Below the pieces are notes generated by a model. It had not been told where the DNA came from. It made no database searches and saw only the letters and a list, made by a program, of their open reading frames with translations. From VAZQ01 sp963841105 (GTDB lineage Bacteria > Pseudomonadota > Alphaproteobacteria > Rhizobiales > Xanthobacteraceae): 64,000 bases of DNA. Below are positions 45,041-54,049 of this stretch, piece by piece (the first letter of the stretch is position 1; every line of letters starts with the position of its first letter). The stretch is taken from assembly GCA_963841105.1 (NCBI GenBank), contig CAWJCB010000009.1:124001-188000 (forward strand), given 5' to 3'. The translations under genes were made by a program, and so were the position numbers.

Positions 45041-45073
45041 ACGAAGCTTGCGCACAGTCCGCGCGGAATTCAG

Positions 45074-46348
45074 CTAAAGTCGCCAGACCTCGACCTGCGC
45101 GGGCTTGACGGCCAGATCCAGCACCCCTTTGACATCCATCACCAGACCACGACCGTTCTTGAGCAGGCGGGTGATGAACGGCCAGCCCGCGTTTCGGTAG
45201 TGATCATGGGCAACGGCAAGCACGACGGCATCCGCGGGCGAACTGTCATTGCGCACGGTGATCCCGTATTCCCGCACGGCAGCTGCCGGATCCGCCAGTG
45301 GATCCTCGACTTGCACCGCCACGCCGAACGATTCGAGCTCTCGGATGATCTCGACCACCTGCGAATTGCGAATGTCAACAACATTTTCCTTGAAGGTCAG
45401 TCCAAGGACGGTGACCAATTCCGGACGCGATCCGGCCTTGAGGAGGCGGCGCAAGCATTCGCGCGCGACCCGTGCCCCCATGGAATCGTTGATGCGGCGG
45501 CCCGCCAGGATCACATCGGGATGGTAGCCGGCCTTTTGCGCGCGAAAGGTGAGGTAGTAAGGATCGACCCCGATGCAGTGTCCGCCGACGAGACCGGGAG
45601 TGAAATTCAGGAAGTTCCATTTGGTGGCTGCCGCGGCGAGGACGTCCTTCGTATCGATGTCAAGCTCATGGAGAATCGCCGAAAGCTCGTTCATGAACGC
45701 GATGTTGAGGTCGCGTTGCGAGTTTTCGATCACCTTGGCAGCCTCCGCCACCTTGATGGAGGGCGCCTTGTGCAAGCCGGCTGTTACCACCGAGCCGTAC
45801 ACCGCGGCGATGACATCGAGGGTGGGTCCATCCTGCCCGGCGACGACCTTCTTGATGTTTTCGAAACGGCGAGCCTTGTCGCCGGGGTTGATACGTTCAG
45901 GCGAATAGCCGACGGTGAAATCACGCCCGGCGACAAGCCCTGAGGCCTGCTCGAGCACCGGCACGCAATCCTCTTCTGTGGCTCCGGGATAAACGGTGGA
46001 TTCGTAAACAACAATATCGCCTTGCTTGAGGCCTGCTCCAACCGTTTTGGACGCGAGCAGCAGGGCGGAAAGGTCGGGCCGCCGTGAGGCGTCGATCGGG
46101 GTGGGCACCGTCACGATGAAGAAATCCGCCGATGCGATCTCGCGCGGATCGGAAGTGAGACGCAGACCCCTGCCCAGCTCGCTGAGCTCGACTTCCCGCG
46201 TGCGGTCAAATCCCGACTGGAGCTCGCGGATGCGTGTCGGATCGATATCGAACCCGATCACCGGCGCGCCCCGCCGAGCGAAGGCGGCAGCGACCGGCAA
46301 ACCGACATAGCCAAGGCCGATGACGGCGAGCTTCCGATCGTGCGGCAC
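45074..46348 (-). CDS. UDP-sugar 6-dehydrogenase (WbpA/TviB-type nucleotide sugar dehydrogenase)
   Basis: A 424-residue enzyme that oxidises C6 of a UDP-HexNAc or UDP-hexose to the uronic acid. VIGLGYVGLPVAAAFARRG binds NAD; TVPTPID, STVYPGATEEDCVPVLE and the central KVIENSQRDLNIAFMNELS block are typical of the UDP-N-acetyl-sugar branch. The catalytic Cys is in GLVGGHCIGVDPYYLT. The start is GTG 46348, placed 3 nt after GGAGAAG; the open frame continues far upstream through repeat DNA. Together with the Gfo/Idh and DegT enzymes it could form a 2,3-diamino-uronate route (WbpA/B/E-like), though these genes are scattered. Confidence 0.88.
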   Translation of the reverse strand: MPHDRKLAVIGLGYVGLPVAAAFARRGAPVIGFDIDPTRIRELQSGFDRTREVELSELGRGLRLTSDPREIASADFFIVTVPTPIDASRRPDLSALLLASKTVGAGLKQGDIVVYESTVYPGATEEDCVPVLEQASGLVAGRDFTVGYSPERINPGDKARRFENIKKVVAGQDGPTLDVIAAVYGSVVTAGLHKAPSIKVAEAAKVIENSQRDLNIAFMNELSAILHELDIDTKDVLAAAATKWNFLNFTPGLVGGHCIGVDPYYLTFRAQKAGYHPDVILAGRRINDSMGARVARECLRRLLKAGSRPELVTVLGLTFKENVVDIRNSQVVEIIRELESFGVAVQVEDPLADPAAAVREYGITVRNDSSPADAVVLAVAHDHYRNAGWPFITRLLKNGRGLVMDVKGVLDLAVKPAQVEVWRL

Positions 46349-46367
46349 AACTTCTCCACGCTTTGCG

Positions 46368-46505
46368 AAACCCGGATATCGCTGACGCTCATCCGGGCTA
46401 CACTGTCTCGCCCGAAGCCTGGTAGCCCGCATGAGCCAACGGGTCCGCGCAAAGCGCGGCCCGATGACAGGCTCCGCGACATGCGGGGCCATGCGGGCTT
46501 TGTCT
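46368..46505. repeat. TAGCCCGG-type palindromic repeats
   Basis: AAACCCGGATATC…GATTTG-like arms: CCCGGAT at 46371 pairs with ATCCGGGCTA at 46391. A second hairpin spans about 46430-46505 (GTAGCCCGCATG…CATGCGGGC). Related copies lie at 49621-49693 and 53964-54033. They fill the gap between divergent genes. Confidence 0.5.
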
Positions 46506-46572
46506 TGCCCGAGGATGGGAGCAGCCGCAATGACTGGCCCGGAACCCGGAATGGTTAAGGGAATGGCCGCTC

Positions 46573-47754
46573 ATGCCCAAGCATGATAGGTGCTGGCAAA
46601 TGAATGAGCATGCCAGGGTCGCCTCCGCGACCATCCCCTTCATCGACTTGGCGTCACAAAGGGAGCGGTTGGGGAGCTCGATCGATAAGGCCATCGCCCG
46701 CGTTCTGGGACATTGTCAGTTCATTCTTGGCCCGGAGGTGTACGCGCTCGAAGCCGAGCTCGCGCAATTCTGTGGCGCCACTCACGCGGTGACTTGCGCC
46801 AGCGGCACCGACGCCCTGCTCATGGTGCTCATGGCCAGGGGGATCGGGCCGGGCGACGCCGTCATTTGTCCGACCTTCACCTTTGCGGCGACCGCCGAGG
46901 TGGTGGCTCTCCTCGGGGCTACCCCAATTTTCGCCGACGTCGATGAGACCAGCTTCAACCTCGATGCCGAGAGCGTGCGGGACGCCTGCGCGGTGGCAGG
47001 GCGTCTAGGTCTGCACCCGATGGCCGTAATTCCAGTCGATCTGTTTGGGCATCCTGCCGACCACGAAGCCATTGCGGCGGTCGCGCAAGCGCACAGCCTG
47101 TTCGTCCTTGACGATGCCGCGCAGGCTTTCGGCGCAACCTACCGCAACCGCCGCCTCGGCGCGGTGGCGCCGGCGACGGCCACGAGCTTCTTTCCGGCAA
47201 AACCGCTCGGCTGTTACGGCGACGGCGGCGCCATTTTCACCGACGACGACGATCTGGCGCAGGTGCTGCGCAGCCTCCGGGTCCACGGCGAAGGCCGCGA
47301 CAAATATGACTGTGCCCGCATCGGTCTCAACGGCCGGCTCGATACAATCCAGGCGGCGGTGCTGATCGAGAAGCTGAAGCTGTTCCCTGACGAGATCGCG
47401 GCGCGCGAGCGGATTGCGAGGCGTTACTCAGCGGCGCTGGCGGACGTTGCAACGGTTCCGGCGGTCGCACGCGGCTGCGCCTCCATTTGGGCGCAATACA
47501 CCATCCGGATCGAGCCCGGCCGCCGCGACGCCCTCGCCACTGCTCTCAAGAGCCAGGGCATCCCCACGGCGGTGTACTATCGCGTTCCCGTGCATCAGCA
47601 GGCGCCGTATCGGCACTTCCCCGTCGCCGGGGGCGGGGTACCGGTGAGCGAGCGCCTGGCGCAGGAGGTGATCAGCCTCCCCATGCACCCCTATCTGGAG
47701 GAATCCGTGCAGGACCGGATCGTTACCGCGGTTCGGGAGGTGGTAACTGGATAG
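46573..47754 (+). CDS. DegT/DnrJ/EryC1-family sugar aminotransferase
   Basis: A 393-residue PLP enzyme. IPFIDLASQRERLGSSIDKA, CASGTDALLMVLMARGIGPG and DDAAQAFGATY are family blocks; the PLP Lys is Lys210 in TSFFPAKPLGCYGDGGA. It aminates a keto-sugar nucleotide, most like the WbpE/WecE group acting at C3 or C4. A second ATG 27 nt downstream (MNEHARVAS) is possible. It is followed by a strikingly AT-rich 130-nt stretch (47760-47880) with no gene. Confidence 0.88.
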   Translation: MPKHDRCWQMNEHARVASATIPFIDLASQRERLGSSIDKAIARVLGHCQFILGPEVYALEAELAQFCGATHAVTCASGTDALLMVLMARGIGPGDAVICPTFTFAATAEVVALLGATPIFADVDETSFNLDAESVRDACAVAGRLGLHPMAVIPVDLFGHPADHEAIAAVAQAHSLFVLDDAAQAFGATYRNRRLGAVAPATATSFFPAKPLGCYGDGGAIFTDDDDLAQVLRSLRVHGEGRDKYDCARIGLNGRLDTIQAAVLIEKLKLFPDEIAARERIARRYSAALADVATVPAVARGCASIWAQYTIRIEPGRRDALATALKSQGIPTAVYYRVPVHQQAPYRHFPVAGGGVPVSERLAQEVISLPMHPYLEESVQDRIVTAVREVVTG

Positions 47755-47894
47755 GACTGCATTGAAAACGTTGGAGAATTTTCTTCAATTCCCCTTTTCT
47801 GCAACCAGAAATAGTATGAATACAATTTAAGTTATGTAAGTTGTAAATGCCACTACTAATATAGGATGCTGGTCCCAAGTTGCAAGGCACTAAC

Positions 47895-49496
47895 TCATTG
47901 TGCGGCCGATACTTCGTTTTTCTTCACGGCGCTGACAGGGGGAGCTTTGAGAGCCACGATCGCACGGTAGGGGTCGGCAAGCCCGGCGCCGAACTGATCG
48001 TCGCGCCCCTTCGGGCCCAGATCCAACGCCGTTGCGGCAAGAAGCTTGCGCACCGCATCGGGTGCAATTTTGGGCTGGAGCGCCAGCAGAAGGGCTACCA
48101 CGCCGCTCACGTGCGCGGCAGCCACCGAGGTTCCTGTGGACATCTGATAGCCGCCGCCGGGCGCCGGTCCCAGAATGTTCGACGCCCGGCGCGGCAACGG
48201 CGATATGGCGGCCCCGGTTGGCGACGGCCAGGAGGTGATCGTCCGCGTCGGTCGCCGTCACGGCAATGACGTTCGGATCGGCAGCTGGGTAAAGCGGCGG
48301 GGATTTCGGGCCGGCATTGCCGGCGGCAGCAACGAGAATAACGCCCCTCTGCCGCGCGGCTGCGAGAGCCCGCGCGATCTCCGGGTCGTTGGGTCCCGCG
48401 AAGCTCATATTGATGACCCGAGCGCCACGCGCGACGGCCCAATCGATGCCTGTGATGATTGTCGCTGTGGTTCCTTCGGTGGCCGAGAAGGCGCGAACCG
48501 CAAGAATGCGCGCCGCTGGGGCAACGCCCGTGAGCCGTGCATGCGCGACAATGGCGCCCGCCATGGCGGTGCCGTGACTGTTGCCGGATTGGCTGGAATT
48601 GACCGCATCGAAGCTTCCCGCGATCGTATTCGCGATCTCAGGGTGAGACGTGTCGATCCCGGAATTGACGATTGCGACCAATACTCCGTTGCCCGTCGAG
48701 GAGCGGTGGGCTTCAGTCAGCCGAAGCTTGGTCAGCACGTACTGCATGCCGTTGATCTCGACGGCCGCCTGCCCCCTGCCCTCCTGCAACGTGAAACGAT
48801 AGTTCGGTTGGGCCGCGCCTACGCCCCTATCCGCCTCAATCGCGCGAATGACATCGGAAACGGAGCGCTGGTCAGCGATGCGCCAGCGATGGATAGTGGT
48901 GCCCGTGAGGCCAATGGCTTGCGAGTTCGAGCCGGGTCAATCGATGGCGACCGGCAAGCTCGTCAAGAGCTTGCCGCGAGAGATTGGACGGCAGGCGCAG
49001 CACGACCTCGCCGGCAACGAACCGGCGCTCGCCGAGCGGAGGAACGCCGCTGCGATTCAAAGCAACGTTTTGGTTTCCGGCAGCGTTGGCGCGCCGATTG
49101 ACAAGGCTGTTGGTGATGCCGCCTGCGTTTGGAAGAGAACGCAGCGGGTTCGACTTGCGGCAGAGCAGGCAAAGCATTCGGAAGCGTGGCGCCGAAATCC
49201 ATCGGGATTCGCAGGCCGAGATTGACGCTGTTGTCCGGGACGGAAGGAAGGGACGAGCCCGCGTCGGGTATGAGCCCCGCGCCGATGCCACCGACATTGG
49301 GCAAGCCGCCCCCAAGGCTGGGCAAACCGCCCGGAAGACCGCCGCCAAGGCGGGGAAGTTGCGCAAGGGCCTCGCTGGGGCTCATCGCCCAAAACGAGAG
49401 CACAACTATGGTGGCGAGGCTCAGGCGAGCAACAATCGACAACCCGATCGTGCGCGCGCCTGGCGCGCCCGAGCAATGCTGATGTCGCGAATGCAT
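47895..49496 (-). pseudogene. subtilisin-like (S8) serine protease with three frameshifts
   Basis: Four overlapping frames together give one exported S8 protease of about 530 residues. The N-terminal piece has a signal peptide (LSIVARLSLATIVVLSFWAM…ALA) and a Gly/Leu/Pro-rich stretch. The second holds GERRFVAGEVVLRLPSNLSR (propeptide-like). The third holds the catalytic Asp (VAIVNSGIDTSHPE) and His (NSHGTAMAGAI), and the fourth holds the Ser (GTSVAAAHVSG). Breaks are near 49150, 48930 and 48178. Each is a net +1 and each is repaired by changing GAAC to GAC, giving VDPLRSLPNAGG, RLDSQAIGLTG and APGVDILGPAPGG. Either the gene is dead or the sequence has clustered errors; the otherwise perfect catalytic motifs favour error. 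Confidence 0.8.
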
Positions 49497-49620
49497 CGCG
49501 CGGCTCCCCCCATCGAGCCGAAGCTTTGGCTCCGGACCCGGTCGACGCTTGAAAATTCGCGCGGCAGCAGGCTTTTCAGGGGCGGACGGAAAGCTAAACA
49601 CGTGTAGCAGCACGGAGTTT

Positions 49621-49693
49621 GTAGCCCGGATTGCGCCCGTTTGCGCGATCCGGGAACAGCCCCGGGTTTCGCTGGCCGCTCAACCCGGGCTAC
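49621..49693. repeat. TAGCCCGG-type palindromic repeat
   Basis: GTAGCCCGGATTGCGC at the left pairs with CCGGGCTAC at the right; inner arms GCGCAATCCGGG-like sequences also pair. The right end encodes the last residues (SPG) and TGA stop of the minus-strand glycosyltransferase gene. Confidence 0.65.
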
Positions 49694-50807
49694 CAGAGCC
49701 GGGCGTGGTTGTCAGCGACTGGTAGAGCTCAGTGAAGCGCGCAACCGCGCGGTTCATGGAAAATTCTTCGACGATATGCGCGCGGGCGCGAGCACCCCGC
49801 TCGGTGCGGCTGGACACCGGTTCTTGCGCGAGCCTGCGAATGGCGCTGGCGAGAGCGCGAGAGTCGCGAACAGGCACCACGCAACCGCTGTCGCCGACGA
49901 TGCTGCGCGCATCGCCAACCTCGGTTGCCACTGCCGGCAGGCCACAAGCCATGCCTTCGGCGAGAGCGTTCGAGAATCCCTCGCCGAAGGCGAAGCTCGA
50001 CACGACGACATCCGCGGCTGCAAGCAATCGCTCAACATCGTTGCGGCGGCCCAGAGCGAAGACACTGGCCATGCGGCCAAGGCGCTCGGTGCCGGCGCCA
50101 ATGAGCAAGGCTTTTACTTCGGGCAACTCCATCAGCGCCGCCTGCAGGTTTTCGTGATCCTTCATGGCATCTACCCGCGCAACGTGGGCAAGAACGAAAT
50201 CAGCGTCGGCAATGCCGAGCTCGGCCCGGACCGCGGCGCGCGCCCCCGCGTCAGGCTTGAAGCGGCTGACATCGATGCCGTTGGCGATCATCTCCACCCG
50301 GCGCGGGCGGTAGCCGAGGCTCAAATGACATTTCAGACCCGCCGCTGAGTTGGCGGTAATCACGTCGGGCAAACGCGACAAGGCGCTGCAGGCGCGAACG
50401 ACCAGACGCAGCCCGAAGCCATAGCGCTGCAGGTCCATGTTGGAGCACCGAATGCTCCAAACCAGACGGGTCGAGCGGCGCCGTCCGGACAGAGCAAGCG
50501 CGGTGAGCGCGGCAAGGTCGCCGTGGTACATCCAGCCCTGCACGATTTGTGGCCGGGCGTCGGCAATCAGCTTGACCAATCGGGCCAGACCCGAAGCGAT
50601 GCCGGCGGCGCCGCCAAAATCGAGTTGGATGACGGTTATGCCGGCCGCACGCAGCCGCTCGACATGCGAATCTCCGGGAAGGAGACTGACAACGATGATC
50701 TCGTCGGCAACCGCCGGCGCGGCGGTCACGAGACGCATCAACATCGCTTCCGCACCGCCCCCGATGAAGAGATCGGAAGTGACGTAGATGATCTTGGCCG
50801 GCCTCAC
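49680..50807 (-). CDS. glycosyltransferase family 4 (GT-B)
   Basis: A 375-residue cytosolic transferase. KIIYVTSDLFIGGGAEAMLM opens the acceptor domain. MIANGIDVSRFKPDAGARAA, FVLAHVARVDAMKDHENL and SFAFGEGFSNALAEGMACGL (the GT4 donor-site Glu pair) define the donor domain. GTG 50807 overlaps the asnB stop as GTGA, so it is translated directly after asnB; longer starts have no likeness. Its final residues come from a palindromic repeat. Confidence 0.88.
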   Translation of the reverse strand: MRPAKIIYVTSDLFIGGGAEAMLMRLVTAAPAVADEIIVVSLLPGDSHVERLRAAGITVIQLDFGGAAGIASGLARLVKLIADARPQIVQGWMYHGDLAALTALALSGRRRSTRLVWSIRCSNMDLQRYGFGLRLVVRACSALSRLPDVITANSAAGLKCHLSLGYRPRRVEMIANGIDVSRFKPDAGARAAVRAELGIADADFVLAHVARVDAMKDHENLQAALMELPEVKALLIGAGTERLGRMASVFALGRRNDVERLLAAADVVVSSFAFGEGFSNALAEGMACGLPAVATEVGDARSIVGDSGCVVPVRDSRALASAIRRLAQEPVSSRTERGARARAHIVEEFSMNRAVARFTELYQSLTTTPGSGSPG

Positions 50808-52741
50808 CCCCACCTCTCGTGCCAGGCTTGGAGCATCAACACGGTCCACAGCGGATATTGCCAATTGCGCGTGCCCTTGAGGTGCTCCTGCCAGGCCTGG
50901 CGGACCGGCGCGACGCGAACGAAACCACTGGAAGCCAGTCGTGTCGCTTCGAGCAGCGTTTCCGCCCAGTCCCGTAACGGGCCGCGCAACCACGCATCAA
51001 TCGGCACCCCAAAGCCCATTTTCGGCCGATCGATCAAATGGCGCGGCACGTAGCGATCCAGCACGCGCCGCAGGAGCCATTTCCCCTGGTTTCCACGCAA
51101 CTTGAAGTCCAGCGGCAACGTCCATGAATAGGCCACGACACGGTGATCGATGAGCGGCACCCGGCCCTCGAGCCCCACCGCCATTGTCGCCCGATCAACC
51201 TTGGTGAGAATATCGTCGGGCAGATAGCTCACCATATCGAGGAACTGCATGCGAGGAACGATCTGCGGGAAGTCCCGCGTGATGGTCGCGTCCCACAACG
51301 GCCCATGTGGTTCAACGCCGGCAGCGGCGATCTCGGTCGGCCGATCCCATTGGCTGACCAGCCGTCGATAGATCGCCTCTGGCTGCGCATCCTCGAGCAG
51401 GCCTGCGATCTTGTGCAGCTTGTCGCCTGGGAGCGGGGGAAGCCACCCCGGCGGCACGAAGCCGAGCAGACTATTCCAGCTGCTCGCGCTCAAGCTGCGC
51501 AGGCACGCAGCAGAGACGCTGCGGACGGGATGCGGCAGCAGCCGCATGACGCGCGCAATCCGCTTGGTCCAGAAATAGCGGTTATAGCCTGCAAAAACTT
51601 CATCCCCACCATCGCCGGACAACGCAACGGTCACATGCCTGCGCGTTAATTCAGAAACGAGATAGGTGGGAATCTGCGAGGCATCTGCGAACGGTTCATC
51701 GAACCATTCGGGCAGGTGCGGGATCACGTCGAGCGCATGGCGCGGCTCGACATAAAACTCGGTGTGATCGCTGCCGAGATGAGCGGCAACCCGCTTGGCG
51801 CTTTGTGCTTCGTCATACCCCCTCTCATGGAAACCGATCGAAAAGGTCTTCACCGGCCGCGTGCTCTGCGCCTGCATCAAGGCGACCACGGTCGAAGAAT
51901 CGATGCCGCCGGAGAGAAACGCGCCGAGCGGCACATCGGCAATCATTCGCAGCTTCACGGCGTCGCGCAGGAGCGCATCGAGGCGCTCGGTCGCTTCGTT
52001 TGCATCCGGCGCGGGATCGTTTCGCCTCTGCCCGGCAACGGCGATGCCGCGCATGTCCCAAAAGCATGTGGGCGCCGGCGCAGCGTCTCGGCGCAACGTG
52101 AGTAAATGCCCCGGCGCAAGCTTTTGCGCCTCGCGATAAATGGTGCGCGGTTGCGCGATGTAGGCATGACGCAGATAGCCGACGACCGCATCTTCATCGA
52201 TGGTCGGCTTCCAGGCCGGGAACGCGCGAAAGGCCTTGAGCTGCGAAGCAAACAGCACGCGCTCTGGCGTGGCAGAATAGTACAGCGGCTTGATGCCGAG
52301 GCGATCGCGCGCAAGCGTCAGGGTCCGCCTCCCGCGGTCCCATAGTGCGAAGGCGAACATGCCGATTGCGCGCTCAATCGCACTTGCAACCCCCCACACG
52401 GCGCACGCTTCCAGCAACACCTCGGTATCGGAATCGCCGCGCATGTGACGGCCGGCTGTCGCGAGCTCCCGGCGGATATCGCGATAATTGTACATCTCGC
52501 CATTGAAGGTGATCACGTAGCGCCGGTCGGCGGAATGCATGGGCTGCGCGCCACTGGGGGTGAGGTCGATGATCGCGAGCCGGCGCTGACCAAGCGCAAC
52601 TCCGCCCTCGGCATCGACCCAGACGTCACCGGCATCGGGGCCGCGATGGCGCAGCGTCTCCGTCATGGAGGCGCAGACCGACCTCAGAGTGTCCGCTGGC
52701 ATCGCCGCCCGCCAATCTACTACCCCCGCTATGCCGCACAT
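50804..52741 (-). CDS. asnB: asparagine synthase (glutamine-hydrolysing)
   Basis: A 645-residue two-domain enzyme. The N-terminal glutaminase begins MCGIAGVVDW with nucleophile Cys2 exposed after Met removal. The synthetase domain has the ATP pyrophosphatase loop LSGGIDSSTVVALM and ALSGDGGDEVFAGYNRYF. It makes asparagine, or amidates another carboxylate; asnB-like genes inside glycan loci may amidate uronic acids. It is coupled to the downstream GT4 gene and divergent from the WecA-like gene. Confidence 0.92.
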   Translation of the reverse strand: MCGIAGVVDWRAAMPADTLRSVCASMTETLRHRGPDAGDVWVDAEGGVALGQRRLAIIDLTPSGAQPMHSADRRYVITFNGEMYNYRDIRRELATAGRHMRGDSDTEVLLEACAVWGVASAIERAIGMFAFALWDRGRRTLTLARDRLGIKPLYYSATPERVLFASQLKAFRAFPAWKPTIDEDAVVGYLRHAYIAQPRTIYREAQKLAPGHLLTLRRDAAPAPTCFWDMRGIAVAGQRRNDPAPDANEATERLDALLRDAVKLRMIADVPLGAFLSGGIDSSTVVALMQAQSTRPVKTFSIGFHERGYDEAQSAKRVAAHLGSDHTEFYVEPRHALDVIPHLPEWFDEPFADASQIPTYLVSELTRRHVTVALSGDGGDEVFAGYNRYFWTKRIARVMRLLPHPVRSVSAACLRSLSASSWNSLLGFVPPGWLPPLPGDKLHKIAGLLEDAQPEAIYRRLVSQWDRPTEIAAAGVEPHGPLWDATITRDFPQIVPRMQFLDMVSYLPDDILTKVDRATMAVGLEGRVPLIDHRVVAYSWTLPLDFKLRGNQGKWLLRRVLDRYVPRHLIDRPKMGFGVPIDAWLRGPLRDWAETLLEATRLASSGFVRVAPVRQAWQEHLKGTRNWQYPLWTVLMLQAWHERWG

Positions 52742-52841
52742 CTTGGTTTGGCGTTCCTGTCCTCAGGCTGCACGTTGTATATGGTCGCCCTGTTGGCCTC
52801 CACGTGCCCGAAATATTGCTTCATGGCGGAACTGCACAGAG

Positions 52842-53945
52842 ATGGTTGGTGAGCTTGCGCGACTGCAGGTTTTGGCTCCAGCCGCGATGCTCGCCTGCTT
52901 GATCTGCTGGGGCCTGCTCCTGCTCTTGCGGCCTTGGCTTGCACGGCACGTTGCTGCGGTTCCAAACTCCCGTTCGTCGCATCACAATCCCACGCCGCAG
53001 GGCGGCGGGATTGCGGTGGCATTTGCGACACTTGCTGTCACCTGGACGGGCCTTGCCCTGACCATCACGTCGCCTGAGCAAAACGGTCAGTTGCTCGCTC
53101 TGACCGTGGCTGCCGGCTTGCTCGCGAGCATCGGCATGCTCGATGACGTCCGGCCATTGCCAGCACTGCCGCGGCTCCTCGTGCAAGTCGTGGCCGTCGG
53201 CATTGTGATCATGTCGTTGCCGCGGCAATTGCACGCTCTTCCATTTCTCCCGCAATGGATAGAACGCGTATTGCTTTTCATCGGGGTGGTTTGGTTCGTC
53301 AATCTCGTCAACTTCATGGATGGCATCGACTGGATGACCGTTGCCGAGGCGGTGCCGGTGACCGGAGCGATCATCGTGGTCGGCCTCGCCGGCGAGTACG
53401 AACCATTGCCCACCCTCGCTGCGGCGGCGCTGTTCGGGGCGATACTCGGATTTGCGCCCTTCAACAAGCCGGTGGCAAAGCTGTTCCTGGGCGATGCCGG
53501 CAGCCTTCCCATCGGCCTCATCCTGGCTTGGCTGCTCATCGCCCTCGCCGGCCAGGGGCATCTCGCAGCGGCTGTGCTGCTGCCGCTTTACTACCTTTCC
53601 GATGCGACCATCACCATGGCCCGGCGGATCGCCAATCGCGAGCGCGTCTGGGAGGCAAACCGTTGCCATTTCTATCAGCTCGCCACCAACCGGGGATTCT
53701 CGGTTCCCAATGTGATCGCTGTGGTGCTGGGGGCCAATACAGGGCTCGCCGGGCTCGCCCTCCTTACCGTGCTTATGCATCGTCCTCTGGTGAGCGCCGG
53801 CGCACTGATGGGCGGCGCTGCGATCGTGGGAGCGACCCTGTGGGCCTTCGCCCATGGGCCGGCGGAAGACGACCACTGCGTTCAAGCCGTGAACATGACG
53901 CTTGACGTTCACGACGTGAACGGTGTAGTCATGTTCAGAGCGTGA
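52842..53945 (+). CDS. WecA/WbpL-type polyprenyl-phosphate sugar-1-phosphate transferase
   Basis: A 367-residue MraY/WecA-superfamily protein with about 10 membrane helices. SRSSHHNPTPQGGGIAVAFA, GMLDDVRPLPALPRLLVQ, the metal-site NFMDGIDWMT and FLGDAGSLPIGLI are canonical. It starts glycan assembly by moving HexNAc-1-phosphate from UDP onto undecaprenyl phosphate. ATG 52842 gives the usual start; the open frame upstream overlaps asnB antisense and lacks likeness. The tail (MTLDVHDVNGVVMFRA) is unusual and may be read-in from non-family DNA. Confidence 0.9.
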   Translation: MVGELARLQVLAPAAMLACLICWGLLLLLRPWLARHVAAVPNSRSSHHNPTPQGGGIAVAFATLAVTWTGLALTITSPEQNGQLLALTVAAGLLASIGMLDDVRPLPALPRLLVQVVAVGIVIMSLPRQLHALPFLPQWIERVLLFIGVVWFVNLVNFMDGIDWMTVAEAVPVTGAIIVVGLAGEYEPLPTLAAAALFGAILGFAPFNKPVAKLFLGDAGSLPIGLILAWLLIALAGQGHLAAAVLLPLYYLSDATITMARRIANRERVWEANRCHFYQLATNRGFSVPNVIAVVLGANTGLAGLALLTVLMHRPLVSAGALMGGAAIVGATLWAFAHGPAEDDHCVQAVNMTLDVHDVNGVVMFRA

Positions 53946-53963
53946 ACGCAAGGTCCTGTGGGT

Positions 53964-54033
53964 TGTAGCCCGGATTGAGACCGTAGCGCAATCCGGGTAC
54001 GGCCGCGAACCCGGATCGCTACGCACAATCGGG
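53964..54033. repeat. TAGCCCGG-type palindromic repeat
   Basis: TAGCCCGGATTGAGACC with GCGCAATCCGGG, then GAACCCGGATCGC…; same family as the copies at 46.4 and 49.6 kb. It lies between the WecA-like gene and the regulator gene. Confidence 0.55.
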
Positions 54034-54049
54034 CGTATGGGGGGTAGCG

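Noticed and set aside
43000..45055. Minus-strand frames of 313 and 383 codons opposite the MBOAT and AlgX-like genes
   Set aside because: Both sense genes have full family motifs; the antisense frames are Arg/His/Glu-rich shadows.
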